Of a stretch of DNA of 64,000 bases, positions 51,252-60,607 are shown piece by piece. Within the stretch, counting starts at the first letter, position 1, and each line of letters starts with the position of its first letter. The notes under the pieces are model-generated. The model ran no database searches. It was given only the letters and a program-made list of their open reading frames with translations, and had not been told where the DNA came from. This stretch comes from Rhodoluna sp. (GTDB taxonomy: Bacteria; Actinomycetota; Actinomycetes; Actinomycetales; Microbacteriaceae), in the NCBI GenBank assembly GCA_024641095.1, contig JAHEDR010000001.1:446387-510386 (forward strand), written 5' to 3'. The position numbers were made by a program, and so were the translations under genes.

Positions 51252-52331
51252 CTATTCAGCTATTTCTTGGAAGGCTGCGTGCAGCATTTCCGGAGTTGGT
51301 GCAGCCATGATTGTTGGCTTCGCTAGATCATCTAGAACAACGAAACGAAGCATCCCAGCACGAGACTTCTTGTCGCGCTGCATGGTTTCTACTAGCTGAT
51401 TCCATTTGCCGGCAGGATACGACACCGGCAGACCAAGCAACTTGAGGATTGAAATGTGGCGGTCAACGACCTGGTCGCTGAGTCTTCCAGCCAATCTGGC
51501 CAATTCCGCAACGAAAACCATGCCAATTGAAATCGCAGCCCCGTGGCGCCACTTATAACGTTCGGCATGCTCGATTGCGTGACCAAGGGTGTGACCGTAA
51601 TTCAAAATCTCGCGAAGGCCTGACTCCTTGAAGTCTTCACCAACTACGCGTGCTTTGATAGCGATTGAGCGCTCAATGATTTCTTGGAAAACTTCGGATG
51701 CAGGATCGGTAGCTTTAACCACGTCTTCTTCAATCAAATCAAGGATTCTTGGGTCAGCAATGAAGCCGTACTTCACGACCTCACCAAAGCCTGCAAGAAT
51801 TTCGTTCTTAGCAAGAGTCAAGAGAGTATCTAAATCAACCACAACTTTTGCGGGGGCATGAAATGCACCAACAAGATTTTTACCTTCAGCAGTATTGATT
51901 CCAGTCTTACCGCCGATAGCTGCGTCGACCATGCCCAACAAAGTGGTTGGCACTTGAATTAGCTTTACTCCCCTGAGCCAGGTAGCAGCAACAAACCCGG
52001 CAAGGTCTGTTGTTGAACCGCCACCAAATCCAATAACAGCATCAGATCTTGTGAAGTCGGCTTGCCCCATTATGCCCCAGCAAAAAGCTGCAACTTCAAC
52101 ACGCTTGGCATCTTCACTATCTGGAACACCAGCCAAAATAGTTTCATAACCCGCTCCAAGCAATGATTCCCTCAGTGCCTCGGCAGACGTGGTCAACGCA
52201 ACGGGATGTACAACCAAAACTTTTCGAACATCAGCACCCAGGCCTGTAGCAACCTCGCCCAGAAGTCCACGACCGATTACTACGTCGTATGGGTCTTGGC
52301 CTTTTACCGTGATGATTTTTGACGAACTCAT
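51252..52331 (-). CDS. aroB: 3-Dehydroquinate synthase
   Basis: A 359-residue NAD-dependent enzyme that cyclises DAHP to 3-dehydroquinate. The NAD/phosphate loop is GFGGGSTTDLAGFVAATWLRG. The metal site includes Glu in GFGEVVKYGF and histidines in NYGHTLGHAIEHAERYKWRHG. Its start overlaps the aroK stop by one base (TAATG). Confidence 0.98.
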   Translation of the reverse strand: MSSSKIITVKGQDPYDVVIGRGLLGEVATGLGADVRKVLVVHPVALTTSAEALRESLLGAGYETILAGVPDSEDAKRVEVAAFCWGIMGQADFTRSDAVIGFGGGSTTDLAGFVAATWLRGVKLIQVPTTLLGMVDAAIGGKTGINTAEGKNLVGAFHAPAKVVVDLDTLLTLAKNEILAGFGEVVKYGFIADPRILDLIEEDVVKATDPASEVFQEIIERSIAIKARVVGEDFKESGLREILNYGHTLGHAIEHAERYKWRHGAAISIGMVFVAELARLAGRLSDQVVDRHISILKLLGLPVSYPAGKWNQLVETMQRDKKSRAGMLRFVVLDDLAKPTIMAAPTPEMLHAAFQEIAE

Positions 52332-52831
52332 TAGATTGCTAACCTTTCACGGATTTCGGCAATGGTTTGTGAAAGCGGATGCCCTGAAGTGTTTATTTCG
52401 ACATCAGCAACCTTTTCGTAAACTGCTTTGCGCGAATCATAAATTTTGCGCCAATCGTCAATGCCGTTCTTGATTAGCGGCCTTGAGCTTTTACGTAACC
52501 TTGAGGCGATGTGCTTGCCATCGGTTGAAAGGTAAACAACTGTGGCATCCTTTAGCAGTTTCTGAGATTCCTCAAGCAAAACAGCGCCTCCACCCGTTGC
52601 AACTATGCCAGGGCTTCGTAAAGATCTAGCCAGAGCCTCGTGTTCTATTTTTCTGAACTCTTCTTCACCAGAAGTTTCGAAAATTTTGTCGATTGGTCCG
52701 TGCTCCGCCACGATAAGAGAATCGGTGTCGCAAAACGGAAGCTTCAAAGCCTTTGCTAGTTTTTTACCAACCGTGCTCTTGCCAACCCCCATTGGACCAA
52801 CGAGCACTATGACGTCGGATTTACTAGGCAT
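52331..52831 (-). CDS. aroK: Shikimate kinase
   Basis: A 166-residue P-loop kinase phosphorylating shikimate at the 3-hydroxyl. Walker A is GPMGVGKS (about residues 12-19), followed by [13 protein letters not shown], the shikimate-binding Asp/Arg region and VATGGGAVL. The lid and adenine-binding arginines are in RPLIKNG. It overlaps aroC by 8 bp upstream and aroB by 1 bp downstream. Confidence 0.97.
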   Translation of the reverse strand: MPSKSDVIVLVGPMGVGKSTVGKKLAKALKLPFCDTDSLIVAEHGPIDKIFETSGEEEFRKIEHEALARSLRSPGIVATGGGAVLLEESQKLLKDATVVYLSTDGKHIASRLRKSSRPLIKNGIDDWRKIYDSRKAVYEKVADVEINTSGHPLSQTIAEIRERLAI

Positions 52832-54035
52832 TCCAGTTGCTTGAATCCGCTGAAGACAACACCGATGGAATATTCGCGAGGTAGCTTTTTAGATTTCGCT
52901 TAGTTTCGGCCACTGAATCGCCACCAAATTTTTCTAGAACTGAATTAGCAAGTACAAGAGCAACCATTGCCTCAGCTACAACGCCGGCCGCCGGCACCGC
53001 ACAAACATCTGAACGCTGGTGGTGAGCTTTAGCCGCTTCGCCCGTTGCAACGTCAATAGTTGCAAGAGCCTTTGGAATAGTCGAAATAGGTTTCATTGCA
53101 GCTCGAACGCGAAGTATCTCGCCGTTACTCATGCCGCCTTCGATACCGCCTGCACGATCAGTAAGGCGGTGAACAACTCCACTTGCATCACGTTCAATTT
53201 CATCGTGAGCGACTGAGCCTCTGCGCTTGGCGGTTTCAAAACCATCGCCAATTTCAACACCCTTAATGGCCTGTATACCCATGAGAGCTGCTGCAAGTTG
53301 CGCATCCAAACGACGATCCCAGTGAACGAAACTTCCAAGACCTGGAGGAAGGCCGTAAACCAAAGTTTCGACAACCCCTCCAAGAGTGTCTCCATCTTTG
53401 TGGCACTCATCAACTTCCTGAACCATGGCCGCAGAAAGTTCTGCGTTGAAACAACGCATTGGGTCTTCGTCGATTGCGGCAACATCCGAGGGTAAAGGCA
53501 AAGCCAAATCTGCAGAGGCAAGCACCGGTCCAATACCAACGGTGTGGGTGACCAGGTGGATGCCGAGTGCATTTAGGAAGCTCGATGCAACCGCACCAAG
53601 CGCTACTCTGGCAGCAGTTTCTCTGGCGCTTGCGCGCTCTAAGACTGGCCGACTGTCAAGGAATCCATACTTTTGCATTCCGGTGAAATCTGCGTGACCG
53701 GGTCTTGGCCTGGTTAGAGCTTCAGCGCGAGCACCAGTAAGTTTTTCGGGGTCAACCGGGTCGGCCGACATTACCTCTTGCCACTTTGGCCATTCAGTAT
53801 TGGCAACCGTGATTGCAACTGGGCCTCCCATGGTTAGTCCGTGGCGAACACCGCCAGATAGCGAAACTTCGTCTTGTTCAAACTTCATGCGTGCACCGCG
53901 GCCGTAACCTAGGCGACGTCGGGCAAGGGCATTCTGAACTTCGGCAGTCGTTATTTCGACTCCGGCAGGCAGGCCTTCAAGAACAGCAACAAGCTCTGGG
54001 CCGTGCGATTCCCCTGCGGTGATCCAACGTAACAT
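52824..54035 (-). CDS. aroC: Chorismate synthase
   Basis: A 403-residue FMN-dependent enzyme producing chorismate from EPSP. The signatures [34 protein letters not shown] and [11 protein letters not shown] are present, with [17 protein letters not shown] near the C-terminus. The open frame extends six codons upstream; ATG 54035 ([12 protein letters not shown]) is the family start. A 46-bp gap separates it from aroE. Chorismate made here feeds trpE at 29-30.5 kb. Confidence 0.98.
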   Translation of the reverse strand: MLRWITAGESHGPELVAVLEGLPAGVEITTAEVQNALARRRLGYGRGARMKFEQDEVSLSGGVRHGLTMGGPVAITVANTEWPKWQEVMSADPVDPEKLTGARAEALTRPRPGHADFTGMQKYGFLDSRPVLERASARETAARVALGAVASSFLNALGIHLVTHTVGIGPVLASADLALPLPSDVAAIDEDPMRCFNAELSAAMVQEVDECHKDGDTLGGVVETLVYGLPPGLGSFVHWDRRLDAQLAAALMGIQAIKGVEIGDGFETAKRRGSVAHDEIERDASGVVHRLTDRAGGIEGGMSNGEILRVRAAMKPISTIPKALATIDVATGEAAKAHHQRSDVCAVPAAGVVAEAMVALVLANSVLEKFGGDSVAETKRNLKSYLANIPSVLSSADSSNWNA

Positions 54036-54081
54036 AAGCCCATTTTGCCACACCCAAGCGTTTGAGGCGGTTGATTACCTA

Positions 54082-54921
54082 TTATTCATCGGCCGCGATG
54101 CGCATTGCTTCTAGCACGGCAACCTCATTAAGGAGGGGTTCGCTTGGATTTCCGTTCTTGAAAATACGAATTTGAGCTAGCGCCTGCCAAATTAACATGT
54201 CTTTGCCACTCGCAACTGGGCACCCTCTGCCCGACCAAACAGTTGCCAGTGCACTTGGCCACGGACTGTAGGCCACATCTAGCAGAAGCCCCTTGGGTTT
54301 AAAACTTGTTCGAGTAGTAAGTTTCTTAGCAACATCATCAAGTGCGCCACCCGGAAGGGTTGAAATCACTAGGTCCGCTTTTGCCAGGGCGCTAATCAGG
54401 AATCGTGTGCGACCAACTTCAAGATTCAATGACTTTCCAAACGCCACCATATCCTTGGCTGCCTGCTTGTTGCGAGCAAAGATTTTAACGGTTGCAGTTG
54501 GTGAAAGCTGTGCAATCGCAACCAATGATGAGGTTGCAGTTGCCCCGGAGCCGATAATTAGTGCCGACTTCATTGGGCTGCTGAGCTTAGAACCCACCGA
54601 TTGAGTAATGCCGAAAATATCGGTATTGAAGCCAAGCCACTTTCCATTCGAAATCACCAAAGTATTCGTTGCCTTGGTGAGCTTACTTAGATCATCGGTC
54701 TCATCGGCGAAAGAAAATGCATTCCCTTTGAGCGGCATTGTGACGCTGAATCCCGAGTACGTCGAACCCTCATTTTCAATAAAGCGTTTAAGGCCGCCAC
54801 GAACTACTTCAAATCTTCCGTAGCTCCATTCCTCATTCAAAACGCGATAAGCGGCACCATGAATAGCCGGCGACTTTGAATGACTGATTGGCGAGCCAAG
54901 AACGGCAAATAGCTTACTCAT
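54082..54921 (-). CDS. aroE: Shikimate dehydrogenase
   Basis: A 279-residue NADP-dependent enzyme reducing 3-dehydroshikimate. The substrate-binding start is LGSPISHSKSPAIHGAAY; the catalytic Lys is in FSVTMPLKGNAF and the catalytic Asp in LGFNTDIFG. The nucleotide loop is GSGATATSSLVAI and the next basic patch is FARNKQAAKD, in keeping with NADPH. The start overlaps mltG by 8 bp. Confidence 0.96.
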   Translation of the reverse strand: MSKLFAVLGSPISHSKSPAIHGAAYRVLNEEWSYGRFEVVRGGLKRFIENEGSTYSGFSVTMPLKGNAFSFADETDDLSKLTKATNTLVISNGKWLGFNTDIFGITQSVGSKLSSPMKSALIIGSGATATSSLVAIAQLSPTATVKIFARNKQAAKDMVAFGKSLNLEVGRTRFLISALAKADLVISTLPGGALDDVAKKLTTRTSFKPKGLLLDVAYSPWPSALATVWSGRGCPVASGKDMLIWQALAQIRIFKNGNPSEPLLNEVAVLEAMRIAADE

Positions 54922-55960
54922 ACTCAGGGTGATCCTTCATCCACGCTAGCCATTTGGCAACTGCCTTTTCGTGCTGTGAAAAAGTGCTACTGAAAACAGT
55001 CTCACCAGTTTCAAGATTGATGGTGCAGAAGTACAACCACTTACCCTCAGCTGGATGCAGAGCGGCATCAATTGCAACTGCACCAGGTGCCGATATTGGC
55101 CCAACCGGAAGACCAGGGTTCAGGTAGGTGTTGTACCCATTCTTATTTGCGCGATCGGCGGCAGAAGTACTAACAGTGTTTCCGCCAACCCCGTATGAGA
55201 CAGTTGCATCAGATTGCAGGTGCATGCCATCTTCTAAACGATTCAAGAACGTTCTGGATACCTTGTAGAAGTCGTCTTTTAGACGAGCTTCTTTTTGGAT
55301 TACCGAAGCCAAGGTGAGCACCTCATGAACCTTGCCCTCAGGAATACCAAAGGTGTCTATCTCCTGCTGCATTCTGTCAACCATCTCCTGAAGGATTGAC
55401 TTTGCAGATGAGCCCGGTGCAAAAGTATAGGTTGCAGGAAACAGATAGCCTTCGAGGTTTGGCAACTTGGAGTTCAAACCAAAATCACTTGGCTTTGTAA
55501 ATAGAGACTCGAAATCTGACTTCGGTAAACCAGTTGATTCTGAAAGCACCTTGAAAATGACGCTGGCTCGCAAACCCTCTTTGATTGTGGTGCGCTGCAA
55601 GGAAGCCGAATCTTGATCGGTAAGTGCCTTAATGGCGTCTATAGATTTCATCTCTAACTTGAGCGTGAAAATGCCTGGATAAAAAGTTGGATTTAAATCG
55701 ACGATCAATTTGTAGGTCGTGCGAAAGTTTTTGACTACGCCTCCATCAACTAGCTGCTGGGCTATGACGTCTCCGTTGTCTCCGGCGTTCACGGTAATTT
55801 TAACTTCTCCGTGACCAGGACCAGGAAAATCATTACCCTGAAGTTGCTCGACAGCAGCGCGAATGATTCCCCTGTTTGCATAGAGCAATCCACCCGCGCC
55901 AAACACCACCGAAAGAACAACAAGTACGGCAATCAATCTGCGGCGTGCAAACTTACCCAT
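54914..55960 (-). CDS. mltG: Endolytic murein transglycosylase MltG
   Basis: A 348-residue membrane-anchored YceG/MltG that cleaves nascent glycan strands and sets their length. One transmembrane segment lies near residues 8-28 (LIAVLVVLSVVFGAGGLLY), so the catalytic part is outside the membrane. A LysM-like subdomain is followed by the catalytic region with Glu in LASVIQKEARLKDDF, and by LQSDATVSYGVGG and NPGLPVGPISAPG. The open frame extends to 56008, but ATG 55960 follows GAGGAG at a 5-nt spacing and is chosen; it overlaps ruvX by 8 bp. The alaS-ruvX-mltG-aroE order is conserved in actinobacteria. Confidence 0.96.
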   Translation of the reverse strand: MGKFARRRLIAVLVVLSVVFGAGGLLYANRGIIRAAVEQLQGNDFPGPGHGEVKITVNAGDNGDVIAQQLVDGGVVKNFRTTYKLIVDLNPTFYPGIFTLKLEMKSIDAIKALTDQDSASLQRTTIKEGLRASVIFKVLSESTGLPKSDFESLFTKPSDFGLNSKLPNLEGYLFPATYTFAPGSSAKSILQEMVDRMQQEIDTFGIPEGKVHEVLTLASVIQKEARLKDDFYKVSRTFLNRLEDGMHLQSDATVSYGVGGNTVSTSAADRANKNGYNTYLNPGLPVGPISAPGAVAIDAALHPAEGKWLYFCTINLETGETVFSSTFSQHEKAVAKWLAWMKDHPEYE

Positions 55961-56420
55961 CAATCTCCTCGATCGATTTTCCGGGTTGGTTACCGGAGTT
56001 TTTTTCAATCTCTAATGCCTGCTCCAAGATTATCGTCGCTGCGATTTGATCGATGATTGACCTGCCGGATTTGGAGTCACGACCGGATTGGCGCAAAGCA
56101 TTGGCCGCAGTTACCGTGGTCAGACGCTCATCAATAAACCTGATTGGAGCAACTTCAAGATTTTCAAGTGAGCGAGCAAATGCAATTGCATCTTTAGTGG
56201 AAGCACTGTGATCGCCAGACATGCTTACTGGTAGTCCAACATAAATCTCTATTGGTTCAACCTCTTGAATCAGTTTGCTGATTTCGGTGATGGAATCTTC
56301 AAGAGATTCATGACGTTTAACAGTGGCTAATCCGGAAGCCAAAATGCCATGAAAGTCACTTGCAGCAACACCTATGCGAACCTTGCCAACGTCTATTGCC
56401 AGGCGACGACCAGAACGCAC
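55953..56420 (-). CDS. ruvX: YqgF/RuvX family RNase H-like protein
   Basis: A 155-residue RNase H-fold protein, often annotated as putative pre-16S rRNA nuclease or Holliday junction resolvase. The first acidic residue is in LAIDVGKVRIGVAASD, the second in IYVGLPVSMSGDHS (conserved GLP), and the last in FIDERLTTVTAANAL. RNA processing is the better-supported role for the family. It overlaps alaS by one base and mltG by 8 bp. Confidence 0.95.
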   Translation of the reverse strand: MRSGRRLAIDVGKVRIGVAASDFHGILASGLATVKRHESLEDSITEISKLIQEVEPIEIYVGLPVSMSGDHSASTKDAIAFARSLENLEVAPIRFIDERLTTVTAANALRQSGRDSKSGRSIIDQIAATIILEQALEIEKNSGNQPGKSIEEIDG

Positions 56421-59077
56421 TAGGAACTAATTGCTTCCTTGACAGCGGAAATAGCCTGCGAAATCTTGTTTACGTCAGAACCACCACCCTGTGCGATATC
56501 GTCTTTACCGCCACCGCCACCGCCAAGAACGGCGCTTGCTGCGCGAACGAGTGCGCCAGCCTTCAATCCCGAGTTTCTGGCTGATTCAGTGGTTGCAATC
56601 ACCAGCATTGGCTTGCCGTCAAGCACACCAATTGCCAGCGCAACGAAGTTTTCACCGGCAACTTTTTCGCGAATACCGGTTACCACCGAACGAAGATCAT
56701 CAACAGAAGAAACTTCACTCAACTCGGCTACAGCAAGCTTTGCTGAGCCAATAGATTCGGCACCAGCAACGAATTCTGGGATGCGAACCGCAAGCGCGCC
56801 AGCCTGAAGGCTGGCAAGTTTTCTTTGCGCACTCTTTAGATCCTCGATGGTTGCCGCGAGGCGCTCTTCGAGAAGTTCCTTAGGTGCCTTCAGGGTTTCG
56901 GTTAACCTAGAAACTAAAGCGCGCTCGGTAGCGAACGCTCTGAAAGCTTCAATACCAACCAGAGCCTCAACACGTCGAGAACCAGAACCTACCGATGCTT
57001 CACCGATTAGGGAAATCATTCCGATTTGTGAGCTGTGATCAACGTGGGTTCCACCACAAAGTTCGCGAGACCAAGGGCCACCGATCTCTACGACACGAAC
57101 TGACTCGTCATAGGTCTCACCAAACAACGCAACCGCTCCCCAGGTCTTTGCTTCTGGCAGAGACATGTATTGAGCTGAAACCCTTAGGTCCTTGCGAATC
57201 GCCAAGTTGCTGACTTCTTCAATCTCTGTTTTAGTTTCAGCCGAAAGCGCTTGCGCCCACGCGAAGTCCAAACGAAGATAACCAGGCTTGTTATATGAAC
57301 CACTCTGCAAAGCGGTTGGGCCAAGCACCTCGCGCAATGCAGCGTGAACGATGTGCGTTCCCGAGTGCGCCTGACGTGCGCCAATACGCCATTCCGGGTC
57401 AACGCGAGTAAATACTTTTTGATCTACAGAGATTGCTCCCTTGCGAACCAAAACCTTGTGACTGATCAAACCCTTAACAGGCTTTTGAACATCAAGCACT
57501 TCAAGCTCAACACCGTCACCGATGATCAATCCGGCATCAGAATCTTGACCACCTGATTCTGCATAAAACGAAGTCTCATCAAGAATCACTTCGGCAATTG
57601 CCCCCTGTGAAGCGGACTTTGCATCTGCGCCGTCAACAATCAATCCCAATACTCTGGCATCGGTGTCTAACGACTCATAACCAGTGAACTTGGTGACACC
57701 CTTAGCTCTGAATTCCGAGTAGACAGAAAGATCTGTGCCGCCTAGTTTCTTTTCGCGAGCGTCAGCCTTTGCGCGATCGCGCTGTTCTGCCATAAGTGCT
57801 TTGAAACCGTCGCGGTCAACAGTCAGGCCAGCCTCATCGGCAATTTCAAGGGTGAGGTCAATTGGAAAACCGTAGGTATCGTGCAACAAGAATGCTGCAT
57901 CACCCTTTAGTTGTTTTGAACCTGAGGTCTTTACCTCGGCTAATGCTTCGTCTAGAAATACGGTGCCGGCAGTTAGCGTACGAAGGAAGGTTTCTTCCTC
58001 GCCTGTTGCAGCGCGCAAAATGCGATCGAACTCTTCTTCAAGTTCCGGATACGCCGCCTTCATTGCTTCTTTGGAAGCTGTAAAAAGCTCTGTGAAAGTT
58101 GATTGCTCAACACCAAGAAGGCGCATTGAACGAACGGTTCTTCTTAACAAACGTCTTAGAACATATCCGCGACCATCGTTGGCAGGAGTCACACCATCGC
58201 AGATAAGCATCAAAGCTGAACGCACGTGATCTGCAACTACGCGCAGGCGCACGTCGTCTTCAACGTTTGCACCATAGGTCTTTGCCGCTAGCTTTGCTGC
58301 TAGGTCAAGAACTGGGCGAACCTGATCAATCTCATATAGGTTTTCAACGCCCTGCATCAAGAATGCAACGCGCTCCAGACCCATACCGGTGTCGATATTC
58401 TTCTTTGGAAGTTCACGAAGAATTTCGAAGCTGTCTTTGCCGGTTCCTTCGCCACGCTCGAACTGCATGAAGACAAGGTTCCAAATTTCGATGTAGCGAT
58501 CTTCGTCGGCCTCTGGTCCACCTTCGCGACCGTAAGCAGGGCCACGGTCGTAATAGATTTCAGAGCACGGGCCAGCAGGACCTGGTTGACCAGTTGACCA
58601 GTAGTTGTCTTTCATGCCACGGCGCTGAATACGCTCCATGGGAATGTCGGCTACATCACGCCAAATGTCAATTGATTCATCGTCATCTTTGAAGACGGTC
58701 ACCCAAAGAAGTTGTGGGTCTAGGCCCAAGCAACCAGACTCTTTGCTTCCGGTTAGGAATTCCCAGGCATAGGCAATTGCTTCTTTCTTGAAGTAATCAC
58801 CAAATGAGAAATTTCCATTCATCTGGAAGAAAGTGCCGTGGCGGGTTGTCTTTCCGACTTCCTCGATGTCGAGGGTACGCACACACTTTTGAACGCTAGT
58901 TGCGCGACTAAATGGCGCAGGCACTAGACCGCTCATGTACGGGATGAATGGAACCATACCCGCAACGGTGAAGAGAAGTGAAGGGTCTTCGCTAATTAGC
59001 GAAGCGGAAGGTACAACTGTGTGGCCTTTGCTCTCGAAAAAATCGAGCCAGCGCCGGCGAATCTCGGCGGTTTGCAC
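56420..59077 (-). CDS. alaS: Alanyl-tRNA synthetase
   Basis: An 885-residue class II synthetase. It starts TAEIRRRWLDFFESKGH. The catalytic domain has FQMNGNFSFGDYFK and TGMGLERVAF (motif 3). The editing domain has HSGTHIVHAAL (HxxxH) and CGGTHVDHSSQIG, which supply the zinc-type ligands for clearing Ser and Gly. The C-terminal DHHA1 (C-Ala) part ends with a glycine-rich GGGGGGKDDIAQGGG. It begins 2 bp after the stop of the Lys/Ala-rich gene. Confidence 0.98.
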   Translation of the reverse strand: MQTAEIRRRWLDFFESKGHTVVPSASLISEDPSLLFTVAGMVPFIPYMSGLVPAPFSRATSVQKCVRTLDIEEVGKTTRHGTFFQMNGNFSFGDYFKKEAIAYAWEFLTGSKESGCLGLDPQLLWVTVFKDDDESIDIWRDVADIPMERIQRRGMKDNYWSTGQPGPAGPCSEIYYDRGPAYGREGGPEADEDRYIEIWNLVFMQFERGEGTGKDSFEILRELPKKNIDTGMGLERVAFLMQGVENLYEIDQVRPVLDLAAKLAAKTYGANVEDDVRLRVVADHVRSALMLICDGVTPANDGRGYVLRRLLRRTVRSMRLLGVEQSTFTELFTASKEAMKAAYPELEEEFDRILRAATGEEETFLRTLTAGTVFLDEALAEVKTSGSKQLKGDAAFLLHDTYGFPIDLTLEIADEAGLTVDRDGFKALMAEQRDRAKADAREKKLGGTDLSVYSEFRAKGVTKFTGYESLDTDARVLGLIVDGADAKSASQGAIAEVILDETSFYAESGGQDSDAGLIIGDGVELEVLDVQKPVKGLISHKVLVRKGAISVDQKVFTRVDPEWRIGARQAHSGTHIVHAALREVLGPTALQSGSYNKPGYLRLDFAWAQALSAETKTEIEEVSNLAIRKDLRVSAQYMSLPEAKTWGAVALFGETYDESVRVVEIGGPWSRELCGGTHVDHSSQIGMISLIGEASVGSGSRRVEALVGIEAFRAFATERALVSRLTETLKAPKELLEERLAATIEDLKSAQRKLASLQAGALAVRIPEFVAGAESIGSAKLAVAELSEVSSVDDLRSVVTGIREKVAGENFVALAIGVLDGKPMLVIATTESARNSGLKAGALVRAASAVLGGGGGGKDDIAQGGGSDVNKISQAISAVKEAISS

Positions 59078-59079
59078 GA

Positions 59080-59397
59080 CTACTTAGTTGAAGGCTTTGT
59101 TGCCGGAGACTTTTTAGCGGCTGGCTTCTTGGTTGAAGCTGGCTTCTTGGTTGAAGCTGGCTTCTTTGCCGCAGGCTTGGCTGCAGACTTCTTAGCAGGT
59201 GACTTCTTGGCAGTTCGAGGAGTGCCGGTAAGTTCTGCTGTGCGATCTAGAAAAGCCTCGGTTGCGGTCTCGCCAAGTTCCTTGGCACGAGCGGTTGCAT
59301 CTGCAAGAAGCGCCTGAGCGTTTGGGTTCTTATCAAGCTGCTTCTTGATTTCAATGCCGGCAAAAATACCAACGGTTAACCAAAAGATCTTCTTCAT
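59080..59397 (-). CDS. Small protein with histone H1-like Lys/Ala/Pro tail
   Basis: A 105-residue protein. Residues 1-20 are hydrophobic (KKIFWLTVGIFAGIEI), looking like a membrane anchor. Residues 20-60 form an alanine-rich helix region, and residues 62-105 are a low-complexity tail of Lys, Ala, Pro, Ser and Thr with repeated KKPAST and KKPAAKK units. Proteins of this shape are seen between the DUF948 gene and alaS in related actinobacteria, but I know of no function. The tail could bind nucleic acid or another polyanion; this is inference. Part of it is encoded by an 18-bp tandem repeat. Confidence 0.8.
   Translation of the reverse strand: MKKIFWLTVGIFAGIEIKKQLDKNPNAQALLADATARAKELGETATEAFLDRTAELTGTPRTAKKSPAKKSAAKPAAKKPASTKKPASTKKPAAKKSPATKPSTK
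59121..59166 (-). repeat. 18-bp tandem repeat in the Lys/Ala-rich gene
   Basis: The plus-strand unit CTGGCTTCTTGGTTGAAG occurs at 59121-59138 and 59139-59156 without change, then starts a third, diverging copy (59157-59166). Each unit encodes six residues of the form KKPAST, so copy-number change would lengthen or shorten the tail in frame. Confidence 0.9.
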
Positions 59398-59403
59398 AAT
59401 GTC

Positions 59404-59754
59404 CTACTTCTTCTTACCGATAAATGCAGAGCGAAGACTCTGTGTGAGTCCTGCGATTTTTACAAGTGGCGAACCAACTGCCGACGAAAATACAGCAACG
59501 AGTGAGCTGATGTTTGAACTCACTTCAGCTACGTTCTCGGTGATGATGTCAACGCGAGCCAACTGCTTATTTGTGGCTGCCACGGTATCGGTTAGTTCAG
59601 TGAGCAGTGGAGCAACACTCTCGTTTAGATCACGAATTGAATTACGTGTCTCATCAAGAACGCGCCCAAGCTTAAGCAATGGCACGGCAGTGAATAGCAC
59701 CAAGAGAACGAATCCTCCGGCTGCTACTAGTGCTGCAATGTCTCCACCGCTCAT
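59404..59754 (-). CDS. DUF948 membrane protein
   Basis: A 116-residue protein with an N-terminal transmembrane helix (about residues 6-27, IAALVAAGGFVLLVLFTAVPLL) and a long helical, probably coiled-coil segment (about 30-90) with regularly spaced hydrophobics (LNESVAPLLTELTDTVAATNKQL). It fits the DUF948 family of unknown function, found between rpsD and alaS in actinobacteria. The ATG follows GGGAG at a 5-nt spacing. The gap to the next gene is 6 bp. Confidence 0.88.
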   Translation of the reverse strand: MSGGDIAALVAAGGFVLLVLFTAVPLLKLGRVLDETRNSIRDLNESVAPLLTELTDTVAATNKQLARVDIITENVAEVSSNISSLVAVFSSAVGSPLVKIAGLTQSLRSAFIGKKK

Positions 59755-59780
59755 CTGAACTCCCTTTTTGATTCTTAGGT

Positions 59781-60410
59781 TTATCGAGCCGCGTAGTACT
59801 CAACCACAAGCTGAACTTCACAGGTAACTGGAACTTCAGCGCGCTTTGGGCGACGAGTCAAGGTTGCGTGCAGCTTGTCTAGTGAAACGTCAAGGTAGCC
59901 AGGCAATGGAGGAAGAACATCAACGTGTCCACCCGCAGCGGCAACCTGGAACGGCTCGGTAACTTCACTCTTAGCGTGAACGTGTACCAACTGACCTGGC
60001 TTTACGCGGAATGATGGGCGGTCAACGCGCTCACCATTTACAAGAATGTGACGGTGCACAACCATCTGACGTGCCTGTGCAATTGTGCGAGCAAAACCTG
60101 CACGCAAAACGATTGCGTCCAGACGCATTTCTAGAAGCTCAACTAGGTTCTCACCGGTTAGACCCTCGGCACGCTTTGCTTCAGCAAAGGTCTTGCGAAG
60201 CTGAGCTTCACGAATTCCGTACTGAGCACGAAGGCGCTGCTTTTCACGCAGACGAACGGCGAAGTCGCTGTCAGCCTTCTTCTTGGTGCGACCGTGCTCA
60301 CCTGGAGCATATGGGCGCTTCTCTAGATACTTTGCAGCCTTTGGAGTTAGAGCCAACCCCAACGCACGAGACAAACGAGTCTTGCTGCGGGTACGTGTTG
60401 TTTTTGACAC
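59781..60410 (-). CDS. rpsD: 30S ribosomal protein S4
   Basis: A 209-residue S4, a primary 16S rRNA-binding protein. The start TTRTRSKTRLSRALG is basic. The S4 RNA-binding domain is LDAIVLRAGFARTIAQARQMVVHRHILVNG near residues 96-125. No zinc-binding Cys set is present (the C- form). The start is GTG with AAAGGAAC upstream. Unlike E. coli, it is not in the alpha operon but stands alone near rarA, and its leader contains three hairpins (separate entry). Confidence 0.97.
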   Translation of the reverse strand: MSKTTRTRSKTRLSRALGLALTPKAAKYLEKRPYAPGEHGRTKKKADSDFAVRLREKQRLRAQYGIREAQLRKTFAEAKRAEGLTGENLVELLEMRLDAIVLRAGFARTIAQARQMVVHRHILVNGERVDRPSFRVKPGQLVHVHAKSEVTEPFQVAAAGGHVDVLPPLPGYLDVSLDKLHATLTRRPKRAEVPVTCEVQLVVEYYAAR

Positions 60411-60424
60411 GTGTTCCTTTCATT

Positions 60425-60517
60425 GAATCCGTAGATTCCTATAGCGGTAAATGTTCACAAGTCGGATCTGGTGATCCTCTGCCACGGACCCTCCGGCTAT
60501 AAGAGGGTCGCACCGTG
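60425..60517 (-). promoter_or_regulatory. Structured leader upstream of rpsD
   Basis: Three hairpins lie in series before rpsD. The distal one pairs CACGG plus ACCCTC (60483-60493) with GAGGGT (60503-60508) and CCGTG (60513-60517), about 11 bp with a 4-nt bulge. The middle one pairs GGATC (60464-60468) with GATCC (60473-60477). The proximal one pairs GAATC (60425-60429) with GATTC (60434-60438) and, on the minus strand, has a UACG tetraloop just before the ribosome binding site. No T-tract follows, so these are not terminators. S4 autoregulates its own synthesis in other bacteria; this leader is a candidate S4 target by inference. Confidence 0.45.
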
Positions 60518-60607
60518 AATTGAGCAAATGTTCAGCCGCGATCAAATGCTCCAGTCGGCAACCTGTCCATCCTAACAGCGATTCCGGCTTGAATAAAGGG
60601 CAGTTGA

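Noticed and set aside
60011-60502. A 163-codon plus-strand open frame opposite rpsD and its leader
   Set aside because: Its composition (His, Gln, Leu, Arg, Glu) is that of an antisense translation of a basic ribosomal protein, and it has no supporting start signal.
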